Source of the DNA: Ruminococcus flavefaciens
Lineage (GTDB): Bacteria; Bacillota; Clostridia; Oscillospirales; Ruminococcaceae
Assembly (NCBI GenBank): GCA_004554385.1
Contig: SFMO01000167.1
Location: forward strand, 11,086-75,085
Direction of reading: 5' to 3'
DNA: 64,000 bases
The translations under genes and the position numbers were made by a program. This document shows positions 43,240-52,224 of this stretch, piece after piece. Numbering within the stretch: position 1 is the first letter of the stretch; each line of letters starts with the position of its first letter. Under the pieces are notes generated by a model. That model was given only the letters and a program-made list of their open reading frames with translations. It ran no database searches and was not told the origin of the DNA.

Positions 43240-45291
43240 TTATGAAGCTTTCTTTGTAGTTGTGGCACTGCTGCCTGCTTTGGAAGAATACTCCTCAGCA
43301 TACTTCTTACCCTCTTCTACCATCTCTTTGAACTCATCCTCAGTCATGAAGTCTTTGTAGTCCTCATACTTAAGGCTGTCCCAGTCGAATTCTGCCATGT
43401 ACTTCTCATAGTCGAAGTCCTCAGAATCCTCGTCATCGGAATCAGATGTTGTAGGCTGACGGTCATCGTCCTCGTCCTCATCAAAGTCAACGTCAAGGTC
43501 GTCATCATCCCAGTCAAAGTCATCATCTTCAATGTCAAGACCGCTGTCTACTGAATCATAGAGCTCCTCTGTTGCGTACTTAGCAAGCTCATCAGCTGTT
43601 TTATCATCAATGCCTACCTGGGTCATTATGCCCTTTGCAAACTTGCTGAACTCGTCCTGTGAAGCATATTCCTCAAGCTTGAAGTTATCAGCATCATTCA
43701 CATCTACCATGAAAGCGCCGTCCTTGCTTGGTATGTCAACGTCTGTGCCGTAATCCACAGAGTAAGCAAACTTAAGCTTGCCGTAGTCTGTACCGTCTAT
43801 TCTTACCTCATAGTTCATTTCCTGCTTCTTGCCATCAGTGCTGAATGAGAAGTCGATAGGATCGATACCGGGAACATTTATTGCAAAATCGCCGTTGAAG
43901 TAGCCTTTTTCCTTGTCAACGACCTCAAAATCGTCGAACTTGATAACAGCGTCCTTCATTGAGTTATTTTTCTGGAGCTTTCCGTCATCGTCGTAATCAT
44001 ATGAGCGCACAGGATAAGTGATAGCAATATCGCCTGAATACTTGTCCTTGCCCTGCTCATCAGCTGTGAGCTTTGCGGTGAACTCCTCTTCGCCGTCGGA
44101 AAGAGCCTTCATTTCGCCTCTGACATTGTCTCCGTCCTTGCCGATCACCATTGTGAATTCTTCATCCTCAGCCGAGAAACCAAGACCGCGGATAGTACCT
44201 GTTGCGTCGATGTAAGTGTCGAGAGTTACGGTCGTATCCTCGTCGAAGTCGTTTTCGTCGAGTTTCTCCTTGATGTCGTCGATAGCTTCATCGATAGACT
44301 CATTGAACTTGTCCTCGCTGTCAACAGCCTTTACCTTGTCAACAACGATACCTTTGATTATATCATCGCTCTTGACCTTCTTAAGGAACTCAAGTCCCAG
44401 CTTTGTAACGTCCTTTTCATTGAGCTCAACAGTGGCAACGGTATAATTCACCTTTATGTCGCAGATGTCAACAGTCTCCTTCTTTTCAAGCTTTACATCG
44501 CTTGCGAAGTCAGACCATACTCCCACGTATCTGTTTACCTCTGTCTCCAGCTCATCGGGAGAGAGGAACGAAGCAGGATCCTTCATTATCTCTTTATAGG
44601 TGTTGAAGATGTCCTTAGTCTCTTCATCTCCTACGAGCTCATCCACAGTATCTCCCATAGCAACGCCGATCCACTGCTCCTTGAGCTCTGGAATACGAAC
44701 GAAATAATCCATAGCATCAGAATCGATAGCGGCGTCAATGCCTGTAACGCGCTTACCGCTGAGCTCCAGACCGAAGCTTCCGTTTGTCATGCCCTTCTTT
44801 GAAGACCAGTCAGCTGTAATGCCGATGGAATCGTTATTCTTTATGATGTCCTCAAACTGCTTTGTCTCATCGTTGGAGCTGCCTCTGAAAAGCTCATTGG
44901 TGAGCATATCCTTAGCCTCCTGAGTAGGCTCAAAGGAAAGGCTGAACTTAGCATCAGCGCCCTTTTCCATATTGTCGATGCTCTTTTTGTAATTCTCACT
45001 GAGTATCTGACCGAGGTTCTTTGAATTGTTCTCAGTCACCCACGCATAATACTTATCAGGTGTACTGAGTCTCAGCTTGACCTGATTCTTGACAGTGTCA
45101 GATGCCGCATATGCAGCAGTAGAGCCGCCTGCAACAACAGCTGCCGCAATACCCCCTGCGAGAGCAGCTTTTTTTCCCTTACTCTTCTTTGTGATGTTCT
45201 CCACGCCTGAAACGCTGAGGTCATCATTCATGGACTGGCTGTCGAACTGTGTGTTCTCCATGCCTTTTTCATTGTGATCATTTTCAAACAT
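43240..45291 (-). CDS. Large membrane-anchored acidic protein of unknown function
   Basis: A 683-residue protein; the ATG at 45291 follows AGGAGGGG. A short polar cytoplasmic N-terminus is followed by one hydrophobic helix (KKAALAGGIAAAVVAGGSTAAYAA, about residues 43-65, of which the middle crosses the membrane). The rest is predicted to be outside and is rich in Lys/Asp/Glu beta-type sequence. The tail from about 590 is extremely acidic (DDDLDVDFDEDEDDD), with a short Ser/Thr end. The overall plan resembles membrane-anchored DUF6583-like proteins of clostridia, but that match is from memory and weak. Function is unknown. It is flanked by a terminator and its own ribosome site. Confidence 0.75.
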   Translation of the reverse strand: MFENDHNEKGMENTQFDSQSMNDDLSVSGVENITKKSKGKKAALAGGIAAAVVAGGSTAAYAASDTVKNQVKLRLSTPDKYYAWVTENNSKNLGQILSENYKKSIDNMEKGADAKFSLSFEPTQEAKDMLTNELFRGSSNDETKQFEDIIKNNDSIGITADWSSKKGMTNGSFGLELSGKRVTGIDAAIDSDAMDYFVRIPELKEQWIGVAMGDTVDELVGDEETKDIFNTYKEIMKDPASFLSPDELETEVNRYVGVWSDFASDVKLEKKETVDICDIKVNYTVATVELNEKDVTKLGLEFLKKVKSDDIIKGIVVDKVKAVDSEDKFNESIDEAIDDIKEKLDENDFDEDTTVTLDTYIDATGTIRGLGFSAEDEEFTMVIGKDGDNVRGEMKALSDGEEEFTAKLTADEQGKDKYSGDIAITYPVRSYDYDDDGKLQKNNSMKDAVIKFDDFEVVDKEKGYFNGDFAINVPGIDPIDFSFSTDGKKQEMNYEVRIDGTDYGKLKFAYSVDYGTDVDIPSKDGAFMVDVNDADNFKLEEYASQDEFSKFAKGIMTQVGIDDKTADELAKYATEELYDSVDSGLDIEDDDFDWDDDDLDVDFDEDEDDDRQPTTSDSDDEDSEDFDYEKYMAEFDWDSLKYEDYKDFMTEDEFKEMVEEGKKYAEEYSSKAGSSATTTKKAS

Positions 45292-45489
45292 ACTGATCCC
45301 CTCCTGTAAACATATCATTATGGAGCTTTATAACCCCATATGATAATCTTATCACAAACCCTGTGAAAAGTCAATATTTGCGTTATTTTGTATTCATGCT
45401 GTAATAATTCTGATATGAATATTACAGAAAAATCCGCCAATACTATATTTGTTCCTAAACGGAGCTAATAAATTAATGGAGATGTTACC

Positions 45490-45672
45490 ATGGAAGACCA
45501 GAAGAAAAACAAAAGCATAAAGTGCGATGTATCTCAGTGCAGACACAATCTCGTCTCTGAGAATTACTGCTCTCTCGACTGCATTTCAGTAGGCACACAT
45601 GAGGACAATCCCACTGTTCCCGAATGTACCGACTGCAATTCCTTCGTAGTCCGTTCAGGCTGCTGCGAATAA
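45490..45672 (+). CDS. DUF1540 small Cys-rich protein
   Basis: A 60-residue protein with GGAG about 7 bases before the ATG. The spaced Cys residues in IKCDVSQCRHNLVSENYCS and ECTDCNSFVV fit the DUF1540 pattern, a small metal-binding-looking domain common in clostridia, of unknown function. The ending CCE adds two further Cys. It stands alone, with a terminator that also serves the ferredoxin gene. Confidence 0.85.
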   Translation: MEDQKKNKSIKCDVSQCRHNLVSENYCSLDCISVGTHEDNPTVPECTDCNSFVVRSGCCE

Positions 45673-45680
45673 GCGGACAA

Positions 45681-45718
45681 AAAAATAAGCAGTTCCCATA
45701 GCGGAACTGCTTATCGTT
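45681..45718. terminator. Bidirectional terminator
   Basis: ATAAGCAGTTCC (45685-45696) pairs with GGAACTGCTTAT (45703-45714). A-runs on the left give T-runs for the reverse ferredoxin transcript. Confidence 0.75.
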
Positions 45719-45729
45719 TCTTTTCGTGA

Positions 45730-45900
45730 TTACTGAGCGTTAGGAGCGCCTACAGGACATACACCTGCACAAGCACCGCACTCTACGCAAGCGTCTGCGT
45801 CGATAACGTACTTTCCGTCTCCTTCAGAGATAGCGCCTACAGGACACTCGCCTGCGCAAGCGCCGCAGCTTACACAATCGTCAGAAATAATATATGCCAT
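45730..45900 (-). CDS. 2[4Fe-4S] ferredoxin
   Basis: A 56-residue protein beginning MAYIISDDC, with GGAGG about 9 bases upstream of the ATG. Two CxxCxxCxxxCP clusters are clear: CVSCGACAGECPVGAI and CVECGACAGVCPVGAP. This is the small clostridial ferredoxin that carries electrons for pyruvate:ferredoxin oxidoreductase and hydrogenases. It is a single-gene unit between its own promoter region and a terminator. Confidence 0.97.
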   Translation of the reverse strand: MAYIISDDCVSCGACAGECPVGAISEGDGKYVIDADACVECGACAGVCPVGAPNAQ

Positions 45901-46031
45901 TTACATACACCTCCGTGTTATTCGCGGAGCTCCTGCTCCCCGTGATTTTATTGTACCATATCTGCGTGAAAAATCAATAGTTTTTTGTTAGCACAAGCTT
46001 ACAGCGATAGTCATATTCCGCGTAAATTCGT

Positions 46032-46067
46032 AAAAAAAGCCCTGAGAGTCGGACTCTCAGAGCTTTA
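46032..46067 (-). terminator. Terminator of the O-antigen ligase-like gene
   Basis: On the reverse strand the stem CTGAGAGTC/GACTCTCAG is followed by a run of seven T residues. Confidence 0.75.
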
Positions 46068-46073
46068 TATACA

Positions 46074-47531
46074 TTACTTCTTTTCAGCCTTCAAAGCTTT
46101 CTTTGCAAGCTTTCCCGAAGCCTTTTTTTCCTTGTCAGTCTCAATGCCCGAGCAAGCCATACCTGCGGCTGCCCAGAAGACGGGAGCATAAGGGATACTG
46201 CTGCAGCTGATGAAGAACATCAGCACACCGCCCAGGGTGAGAACAAAGGCTGTAAACGCCTCTGCGGTCTTTCTTCTGCGCATAGCCTTATATCCCATAA
46301 CAAGCGACGGAACCAGTGCAAGGACCAGTGCTATAAGTGAAGGTATTCCTCTTGTAGCCGCAGTATATAGATACTCGTTGTAGCACTTGTCAAAAACACC
46401 CGTATTAGAGGTGATAACGTCCTCGATCTCGGATTTTCCGTTCATTGCACGTACCTGAGGGAAAGCAAGCTGCTCGGGACCTGTACCTGTCAGAGGGTTC
46501 TTGCTGATGATGTTCATAGTCTTTTCGTTCATGTAGGTATAAACGTCAACAGGATCATCGATATTGACAACCGAAGAATTAAAGTTTCCCGAAGCCGATG
46601 CTCTCATATATCCGTCAGCCCACCACGCTATTCTGCCGTCGTAGGTCCTGTATTCGGTGATATTGCCTATAGCGCCTGCGTATACGAGTACTACTGCAAG
46701 AGCGGCAGGCACAGCCGATGCAAGAACTGCGGCAAGGCGCACCTTAGGAGCCTTAAAGGCAAATACAGCGATAACAGCTGCGATTATGGAGAATACCAAT
46801 CCGCAGATGCCTGCGATGGTATATGTGAACATGATAACGAATGAGAAAATTGCTGCTGCACAGATGAATACTATCCTGCGCTTTTTGTTTTCAGATGTAA
46901 CGAAGCCTATGAGAGCTGCCGAAAGCGCCAGGGTAAGTACCATTGCGAGGAATATCGGCGACATTGAAAGTCCCGAAGCCGCCATGACTTTATCGTCCAT
47001 AGACGCCAGATCATAATACCTGTTTTTGACAAATATCTGTATCAGCGACATAACGCTGTTCACGGCACCTACTGCCACCATGCCGTTTATCACGGTGTTT
47101 ACAGCCTTTTCGCGCTTTATGGCAGCTGCCGTCGTAAAGAAGCCGAAGTAGAAGAGTATCGCAAGGAATCCTTCACCTCTGTTGGGATAGCCGTACAGTG
47201 AGATATTAGTGTCGTATCCGTTTATAAGGGATATGACAGCCCAGCCAGCCAGCAGAGCCATTGCACAGACGGGGATAACAGCGCTGCCGCGGATATACTT
47301 CTTGATTATGGCTATAAGAGCAAGTATCATGCATATTACGCCGCCCACAGCAAGTCCGCCTGCCGACAGTGCATATGTAGCCTTGTCAGTTATCTCGGGA
47401 ATGAGAGTGGACAGCGGCACCAGAAGCATTGCCGCTATAAGGCCTCGTGAAGCAAGCTTTGCATACTGATCCTCTGTCATGTTGAGAATAAAGTTTGAGT
47501 TTTCGGTTGTGTTAAAGATAGTTTTTGCCAT
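46074..47531 (-). CDS. O-antigen ligase-like polytopic membrane protein
   Basis: A 485-residue protein with about ten hydrophobic segments. The motif YPNRGEGFLAILFY near residue 115 and a large outer loop with YRTYDGRIAWWADGYMRAS near 285 fit the Wzy_C/O-antigen ligase family, whose members join glycans at the outer face of the membrane. In a Gram-positive the product could be a cell-wall or capsule glycan, or a glycan on proteins. It lies 32 bases behind the M6-type peptidase gene and may be co-transcribed with it. The tail is basic (Lys-rich). Confidence 0.8.
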   Translation of the reverse strand: MAKTIFNTTENSNFILNMTEDQYAKLASRGLIAAMLLVPLSTLIPEITDKATYALSAGGLAVGGVICMILALIAIIKKYIRGSAVIPVCAMALLAGWAVISLINGYDTNISLYGYPNRGEGFLAILFYFGFFTTAAAIKREKAVNTVINGMVAVGAVNSVMSLIQIFVKNRYYDLASMDDKVMAASGLSMSPIFLAMVLTLALSAALIGFVTSENKKRRIVFICAAAIFSFVIMFTYTIAGICGLVFSIIAAVIAVFAFKAPKVRLAAVLASAVPAALAVVLVYAGAIGNITEYRTYDGRIAWWADGYMRASASGNFNSSVVNIDDPVDVYTYMNEKTMNIISKNPLTGTGPEQLAFPQVRAMNGKSEIEDVITSNTGVFDKCYNEYLYTAATRGIPSLIALVLALVPSLVMGYKAMRRRKTAEAFTAFVLTLGGVLMFFISCSSIPYAPVFWAAAGMACSGIETDKEKKASGKLAKKALKAEKK

Positions 47532-47563
47532 GTTAAAAAATTCCTTCCTGCTGCTATGCAGAG

Positions 47564-49282
47564 TTATTTATTTGAAACAGTGACCGTATAGCTGTCACCG
47601 TTTTTCTCCCCTACGGTAATGGTTATACCGGGATCGACAGTCAGTTCACCGTTGTCATCGTACCAGGCAAAGCCATTCACTTTATTGGTGACCACACTGC
47701 CTGTCTTGAGCAGATTATCCTTTTCGCCGTCGTCCACGAGCCTGATGAAGCGTCTTCCAGCGTCCTTTTTTGTAAACTCGTCGTGACCGCTTTCATACTT
47801 GAAAAGCTTTCGCCAGCCGTCGTCATATTCCGAAGTTTCCATGTGGAAGAGGCTTATGCCGTTTCCGTAATCACGCCACCAGAATTCACGGGCTATATCA
47901 CTGTTGTTCTTTTCAAGAGTCGTGTATTCAAGAATGAAAAACTCCGACTTGTAATCGCTTCCGAGATCTCCACGCGGTATTATAAGGCAGTTTCCGTTAT
48001 CACTCTGTCCCTTTGTCAGGGTAAAGGTCTGGGTGCCCTTGGTTTTGTCATAGACCTGTATCTGATCCTCTCTGTACCAGCCCAGCATCAGCTTTGACGG
48101 TGCGCTGAAATCGGAATGAGCCTCGTCCATAAGATCATAGCCTGCGGAGCCGTGAAGTCCCTCAGCGTCTCCTGCGGAGCTGTAAAGGTAATAATCGGGC
48201 AGTCCCATGCAATGTCCCATTTCATGGAGATATGTGGAAGTAAAGTTAGAATAGTCGGTATCCGAGACTATATCCGCATTTCCTGTAATAACATGTCCCA
48301 GTGTCATTCCGTCCAGCTTTAGCCAGTAATCGCCGCCGAATTCACCTGCACAGGGCCACCACTCATCATCTCCCGAGGACTTTGGCACACAGAACAGCAT
48401 TGCGTCCACAATGCCGTCATGGTCCGCATCATACTTTGAGTAATCGATGGTGCTGTTCATATTCTTGACTACCTCTGTGGTGAAGTCAGCCTTAAAAACG
48501 TCTCCCTCATATTCTGCGATATTCTTCTTGCAGGTATATCTGAACGCATTTCCCTGAAGCTTCATAGCGCCCTTTGAGGCTCTTGAATAGAAAGCCGCAC
48601 AGCTCTCGAAGGGATACAGGGGCGAGCTTTCGTCTTCGGGACCGAAGACTATCTCCTCTATTCTTTCCGCCGAAGGCTCATATTTGAATTTACAGTCAGG
48701 GAAATCAACGTAGAAGACAATGAGCTTCGACTTGCCCTGAGACGGCAGCGAGCCGTACATATCGTAAATAGGCGCAGGGATAAAGTTCTTCTGAACAGTA
48801 GTTGCTGTGACAGGTAAAGAAGTTGTAGAGGTCGCAGAAGTAGTCTTTGTTGTGGTGATTGTTGTCTTTATAGTGGTTGTGGTGGTATTTTCCTCATGCC
48901 AAAGGAATATCTCGCCGTATTTATCTGCGGAGAGCAGTTTCTTCCGCATCTCCACAAGGTCGAATCTGTCTACATTGCCGTCTCTGTTAAGGTCAGCCTT
49001 CTGTATGGAGGAAGCACCGCTGACGGTCACCACCTTTTCGGGATCTGTCTTCAGGGCATATTTTCCGTTTCCGAGGTAGCATATGCCGTTATCTCCGAGA
49101 GGCTGTGCACCGTTAAGGTGTCTGCACAGAGTTACCATATCCGAGACGTTGACCTGTTTGTCGCCGTTCAGGTCGCCCATGCTGTCGACCTGCTCCCATG
49201 TCGCAGAAGCCGACGCAGGCATCAGACAGACTGCCGCCGCAGCTGCTGAAATCAGCAAGCCCCAAAGTTTTGATTTTTTCAT
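47564..49282 (-). CDS. M6-type metallopeptidase with N-terminal dockerin
   Basis: A 572-residue secreted protein with GGAGGT before the ATG. After the signal peptide a dockerin comes first (about 35-120): GDLNGDKQVNVSDMVTLCRH and ADLNRDGNVDRFDLVEMRKK, with a long insert between the two calcium loops. A Thr-rich linker (about 128-160) leads to the catalytic domain. It has STYLHEMGHCMGLPDYY near 355-370, which is the zinc HExxHxxGxxD motif of immune-inhibitor A/M6-type peptidases. It may trim proteins on or near the cellulosome. Dockerins are usually C-terminal, so this order is unusual. Confidence 0.88.
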   Translation of the reverse strand: MKKSKLWGLLISAAAAAVCLMPASASATWEQVDSMGDLNGDKQVNVSDMVTLCRHLNGAQPLGDNGICYLGNGKYALKTDPEKVVTVSGASSIQKADLNRDGNVDRFDLVEMRKKLLSADKYGEIFLWHEENTTTTTIKTTITTTKTTSATSTTSLPVTATTVQKNFIPAPIYDMYGSLPSQGKSKLIVFYVDFPDCKFKYEPSAERIEEIVFGPEDESSPLYPFESCAAFYSRASKGAMKLQGNAFRYTCKKNIAEYEGDVFKADFTTEVVKNMNSTIDYSKYDADHDGIVDAMLFCVPKSSGDDEWWPCAGEFGGDYWLKLDGMTLGHVITGNADIVSDTDYSNFTSTYLHEMGHCMGLPDYYLYSSAGDAEGLHGSAGYDLMDEAHSDFSAPSKLMLGWYREDQIQVYDKTKGTQTFTLTKGQSDNGNCLIIPRGDLGSDYKSEFFILEYTTLEKNNSDIAREFWWRDYGNGISLFHMETSEYDDGWRKLFKYESGHDEFTKKDAGRRFIRLVDDGEKDNLLKTGSVVTNKVNGFAWYDDNGELTVDPGITITVGEKNGDSYTVTVSNK

Positions 49283-49385
49283 TCTGATTACCTCCCTCTG
49301 TATTTATTATCTCTCTGACATATCCATTTCATTCTGAAGGCACGGGAAAGGGCATCTTTCTCAGGTCTCCACAGTGAAATAAATA

Positions 49386-49424
49386 AAAAAGAGGCTGTCG
49401 AGCATAATATGCCCGACAGCCAAC
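49386..49424 (-). terminator. Terminator of the rny gene
   Basis: On the reverse strand GGCTGTCGGGC pairs with GCTCGACAGCC around an ATATTAT loop, followed by CTCTTTTTT. Confidence 0.8.
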
Positions 49425-49457
49425 GTTCTGCGGTAAAAATTGCCGCAGCAGAGTGCA

Positions 49458-51035
49458 TTATTTTGCGTAGTCAGTAACTCTGCTCTCACGGATGAGATTG
49501 ACCTTGATCTGTCCGGGGTAATCCATTTCAGACTCGATCTGCTGAGCGATCTGTCTTGCGACGAGAACCATTTTCTCATCATTGATGACCTCAGGTGTGA
49601 CCATGATCCTGACTTCACGTCCTGCCTGTACAGCAAAGCATTTCTCCACGCCGTCGTAAGAGGTGCATATCTCCTCAAGCTTCTGAAGGCGCTTGATATA
49701 GCTTTCGTAGTTTTCGCTTCTTGCGGCAGGTCTTGCAGCGGAGATAGCGTCGGCTGCCTGAACTATGCAGGCAATGACTGTTTTCGGCTCAACGTCGTTG
49801 TGGTGAGCTTCGACAGCGTGTATAATAACAGGATTTTCGTTGTATTTTTTACAAACATCAACACCGATCTGAACGTGTGATCCCTCGATCTCGGAGGTAA
49901 GAGCCTTACCGATATCGTGGAGAAGACCTGCACGTCTTGCCATACTGGCGTCAACACCGAGCTCCGAAGCGAGAACTCCGCAGAGCTTAGCGACCTCAAT
50001 AGAGTGATCGAGTACGTTCTGTCTGTAGCTTGTACGGAATTTAAGACGTCCGATAAGCTTGATAAGCTCATGGTTAAGGCCGTGAACATTAGTCTCGATG
50101 ACAGCGCGTTCACCCTCCTGCTTGATGCGGTACTCGACCTCACGGCGAGCCTTCTCGACCATTTCCTCGATACGTGTCGGATGGATTCTGCCGTCGGAAA
50201 TAAGCTTTTCGAGGGCGATCCTTGCAACCTCACGTCTGATCTGGTCGAAGCAGGAAATAGTGATAGCCTCAGGTGTATCGTCGATGATGAGATCGACGCC
50301 TGTAAGAGTTTCGAGGGTCCTGATGTTGCGTCCCTCACGGCCGATGATACGGCCCTTCATTTCGTCATTTGGAAGAGGAACGACTGAAACAGCCGCCTCA
50401 GAGACCTGATCCGCAGCCACCTTAGCGATAGCCAGTGAGATATAGCTTCTAGCCTTCTCCTGACATTCGTCCTTGATGAGCTGCTCGTAAGCCTGTACCT
50501 TTACAGCCTTTTCGTGAACGAGGTCGTCCTCAAGCTTTGAAATGATGTACTCCTTAGCCTGATCCTTGGTAAATTCGGAGATCCTCTCCAGAATATCCAT
50601 CTGGCTCTTCTTGATAGAATCGGCTTCCTTGAGTTTTTCGTCAGCCGACTTTATCTTCTGATTGAGAGTCTCCTCCTTCTTTTCGAGGTTATCAGTCTTC
50701 TTGTCTAAATTCTCTTCTTTCTGCTGCATACGTCTTTCCTGACGTGACAGCTCTGCTCTGCGATCCTTGATCTCCTTATCCGCCTCGGTGCGGAGCTTAT
50801 GTATTTCGTCCTTAGCTTCGATCAGGGCGCTTTTCTTCTTATTATCAGCGTCCTTTTCAGCGTCCTCGACTATACGCTCAGCCTGCTGTTCAGCAGAACC
50901 TACGATTGCTTCTGCGTCGCGCTTGCGCTTTTCAACGCCTGCCTCGACGCCCTTTTTGTAGAACAGAGCATAACCCACGCCAACGCCTGCTGCCAGAGCA
51001 ACAACTATAAGGACAATAGCGATGATTGGATCCAT
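49458..51035 (-). CDS. rny: Ribonuclease Y
   Basis: A 525-residue protein, the normal length. An N-terminal membrane helix (IIAIVLIVVALAAGVGVGYA, residues 3-22) is followed by a long coiled coil (to about 205). A KH domain with GRIIGREGRNIRTLETLTG (about 215-275) and an HD domain with LLHDIGKAL (about 370) come next. RNase Y is the membrane-bound endonuclease that starts mRNA decay. The ATG at 51035 starts MDPIIA and follows AGGAGG by 11 bases. An in-frame ATG at 51044 is only 2 bases from the site and adds MHC. It is transcribed from a consensus promoter about 290 bases upstream, giving a long leader. Confidence 0.97.
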   Translation of the reverse strand: MDPIIAIVLIVVALAAGVGVGYALFYKKGVEAGVEKRKRDAEAIVGSAEQQAERIVEDAEKDADNKKKSALIEAKDEIHKLRTEADKEIKDRRAELSRQERRMQQKEENLDKKTDNLEKKEETLNQKIKSADEKLKEADSIKKSQMDILERISEFTKDQAKEYIISKLEDDLVHEKAVKVQAYEQLIKDECQEKARSYISLAIAKVAADQVSEAAVSVVPLPNDEMKGRIIGREGRNIRTLETLTGVDLIIDDTPEAITISCFDQIRREVARIALEKLISDGRIHPTRIEEMVEKARREVEYRIKQEGERAVIETNVHGLNHELIKLIGRLKFRTSYRQNVLDHSIEVAKLCGVLASELGVDASMARRAGLLHDIGKALTSEIEGSHVQIGVDVCKKYNENPVIIHAVEAHHNDVEPKTVIACIVQAADAISAARPAARSENYESYIKRLQKLEEICTSYDGVEKCFAVQAGREVRIMVTPEVINDEKMVLVARQIAQQIESEMDYPGQIKVNLIRESRVTDYAK

Positions 51036-51326
51036 ACAGTGCATTACCTCCTTTTCGTAAAAAATAATCAAAAGTTTGTATCATAGTTTTAATTATTACT
51101 TAAAGGCGGTAAATGCCGCATTATTTTATTCATTTATAAATATATAGATGAAGAGCTCTTTCCGAGCCCGCAAAAGATAGACGGACGTTATATCCCCGTC
51201 CAAAATTTTGTTCCGTTATCATATTTAGACCGTCAGGACATCTGTATATATCGTCGCTGCGGATAATGATTTAAAACAAAGCTGCATATACTGCCATAGT
51301 AATATTATGCAAATAAATACAACATA
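51036..51326 (-). other. Long 5' leader of rny
   Basis: Between the promoter at 51330-51358 and the rny start lie about 290 untranslated bases with no good open frame. On the reverse strand it contains a hairpin GGACG/CGTCC with an 8-base loop (near 51184-51201) and GGGCTCGGAAAGAGCTC (near 51151-51169). It could carry a regulatory or autoregulatory structure. Confidence 0.5.
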
Positions 51327-51329
51327 ATT

Positions 51330-51358
51330 ATTATATAATATTTTGGACGTTCTGTCAA
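51330..51358 (-). promoter_or_regulatory. Consensus promoter for rny
   Basis: On the reverse strand a perfect -35 TTGACA (51358-51353), 17 bases, and perfect -10 TATAAT (51335-51330). Confidence 0.85.
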
Positions 51359-51465
51359 TAGATTTTTGTGAATAAAAGCGTCCGTGGTGCAAAAAAAGAT
51401 AAAAAAGGGTGTACAGAGCCTTGTTTGATTATATCATTTCACTTATACATTCTCCATGAGAAAAC

Positions 51466-51496
51466 AAAAAAAGACTGCCGCCGAAACGACAGTCCA
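51466..51496 (-). terminator. Terminator of the DUF1508 gene
   Basis: On the reverse strand GACTGTCG (51494-51487) pairs with CGGCAGTC (51480-51473) and is followed by seven T residues. Confidence 0.75.
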
Positions 51497-51505
51497 TTAT
51501 TCTCA

Positions 51506-51892
51506 TCATTTCTTTTCAGGCTCAGGCTCAATAACAGGAGCGTCAACAGCGTTCTTTCTTACGCTTGCGATGCCCTTCTTGCAGCTGTCCTTCTTGACAT
51601 AGCCCTCGCTTGCAGCGATTATCTCGCCGTTCTTTGCTTTAAGGCGGAATCTGAATTCGCCCGATTTGTCCTTATATATTTCGAACTTAGGGTTGTTCAC
51701 TGTCTGGAAGCCTTCGATGGTCTGGTCCTCAAGATTCGCCTCGGGAGCATTCTTTGCGACGCTTGCGATGCCGTTTTTAACGCTTGCAAGGGTATTGTAG
51801 ACTTCTCCGCCTGTAGCGATGACCTCTCCATTGCCTGCCTTCAGGCTGAATGTGAAGCCTGTTTTTGTAGACTTGATGATAAATTTGCCCAT
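51506..51892 (-). CDS. DUF1508 (YegP-like) protein with two repeats
   Basis: A 128-residue protein with two copies of the DUF1508 repeat: FTFSLKAGNGEVIATGGEVYNT at about 12-35 and FRFRLKAKNGEIIAASEGY at about 78-96, each ending in a KxGIASVxKNA segment. The family (UPF0339) has a small alpha/beta fold; its role is not established. There is no signal peptide. An AAGGTG site precedes the ATG and a consensus promoter lies about 65 bases upstream. The C-terminus is a Pro/Glu-rich tail. Confidence 0.9.
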   Translation of the reverse strand: MGKFIIKSTKTGFTFSLKAGNGEVIATGGEVYNTLASVKNGIASVAKNAPEANLEDQTIEGFQTVNNPKFEIYKDKSGEFRFRLKAKNGEIIAASEGYVKKDSCKKGIASVRKNAVDAPVIEPEPEKK

Positions 51893-51956
51893 GATAATTC
51901 AACACCTTTCAGCAAAAGTAATAATTAAACCGTTTACGTTTTCGATTTATATCATA

Positions 51957-51985
51957 ATTATAACTGAATACCGCTGACTTGTCAA
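51957..51985 (-). promoter_or_regulatory. Promoter of the DUF1508 gene
   Basis: On the reverse strand consensus -35 TTGACA (51985-51980), 17 bases, -10 TATAAT (51962-51957). Confidence 0.85.
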
Positions 51986-52142
51986 TAGTTTTTGTTAATT
52001 TTCATCAAAACGCCAAAATATTTACCATTTTCATGTCTCATAGCTGACAGCGCAGAGAAATTTTCTGTACAGGCAATACAGCGCTGTACAGGGGCATAAA
52101 TGGTGAAAATCAGCAAAAATGCTCTTTCGGAGCTCAGGACAT

Positions 52143-52217
52143 AAAATTACCGGGACTGTGATTTCAGACCCGGTAACCATAGTTTCTGTTAAACGCAGCA
52201 GCATGAATACTGCCGCA
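52143..52217 (-). terminator. Structured 3' element and terminator behind ispE
   Basis: On the reverse strand a GCGGCAG/CTGCTGC hairpin is followed by GTTTAACAGAAAC and a terminator-type hairpin (52176-52165 with 52158-52147, one mismatch) and TTTTA. The second half aligns base by base with the element at 3696-3750. Confidence 0.7.
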
Positions 52218-52224
52218 CCTTACC

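Noticed and set aside
51368..51928. Forward 186-codon open frame
   Set aside because: It is antisense to the DUF1508 gene, which has a consensus promoter, ribosome site and two clear repeats.
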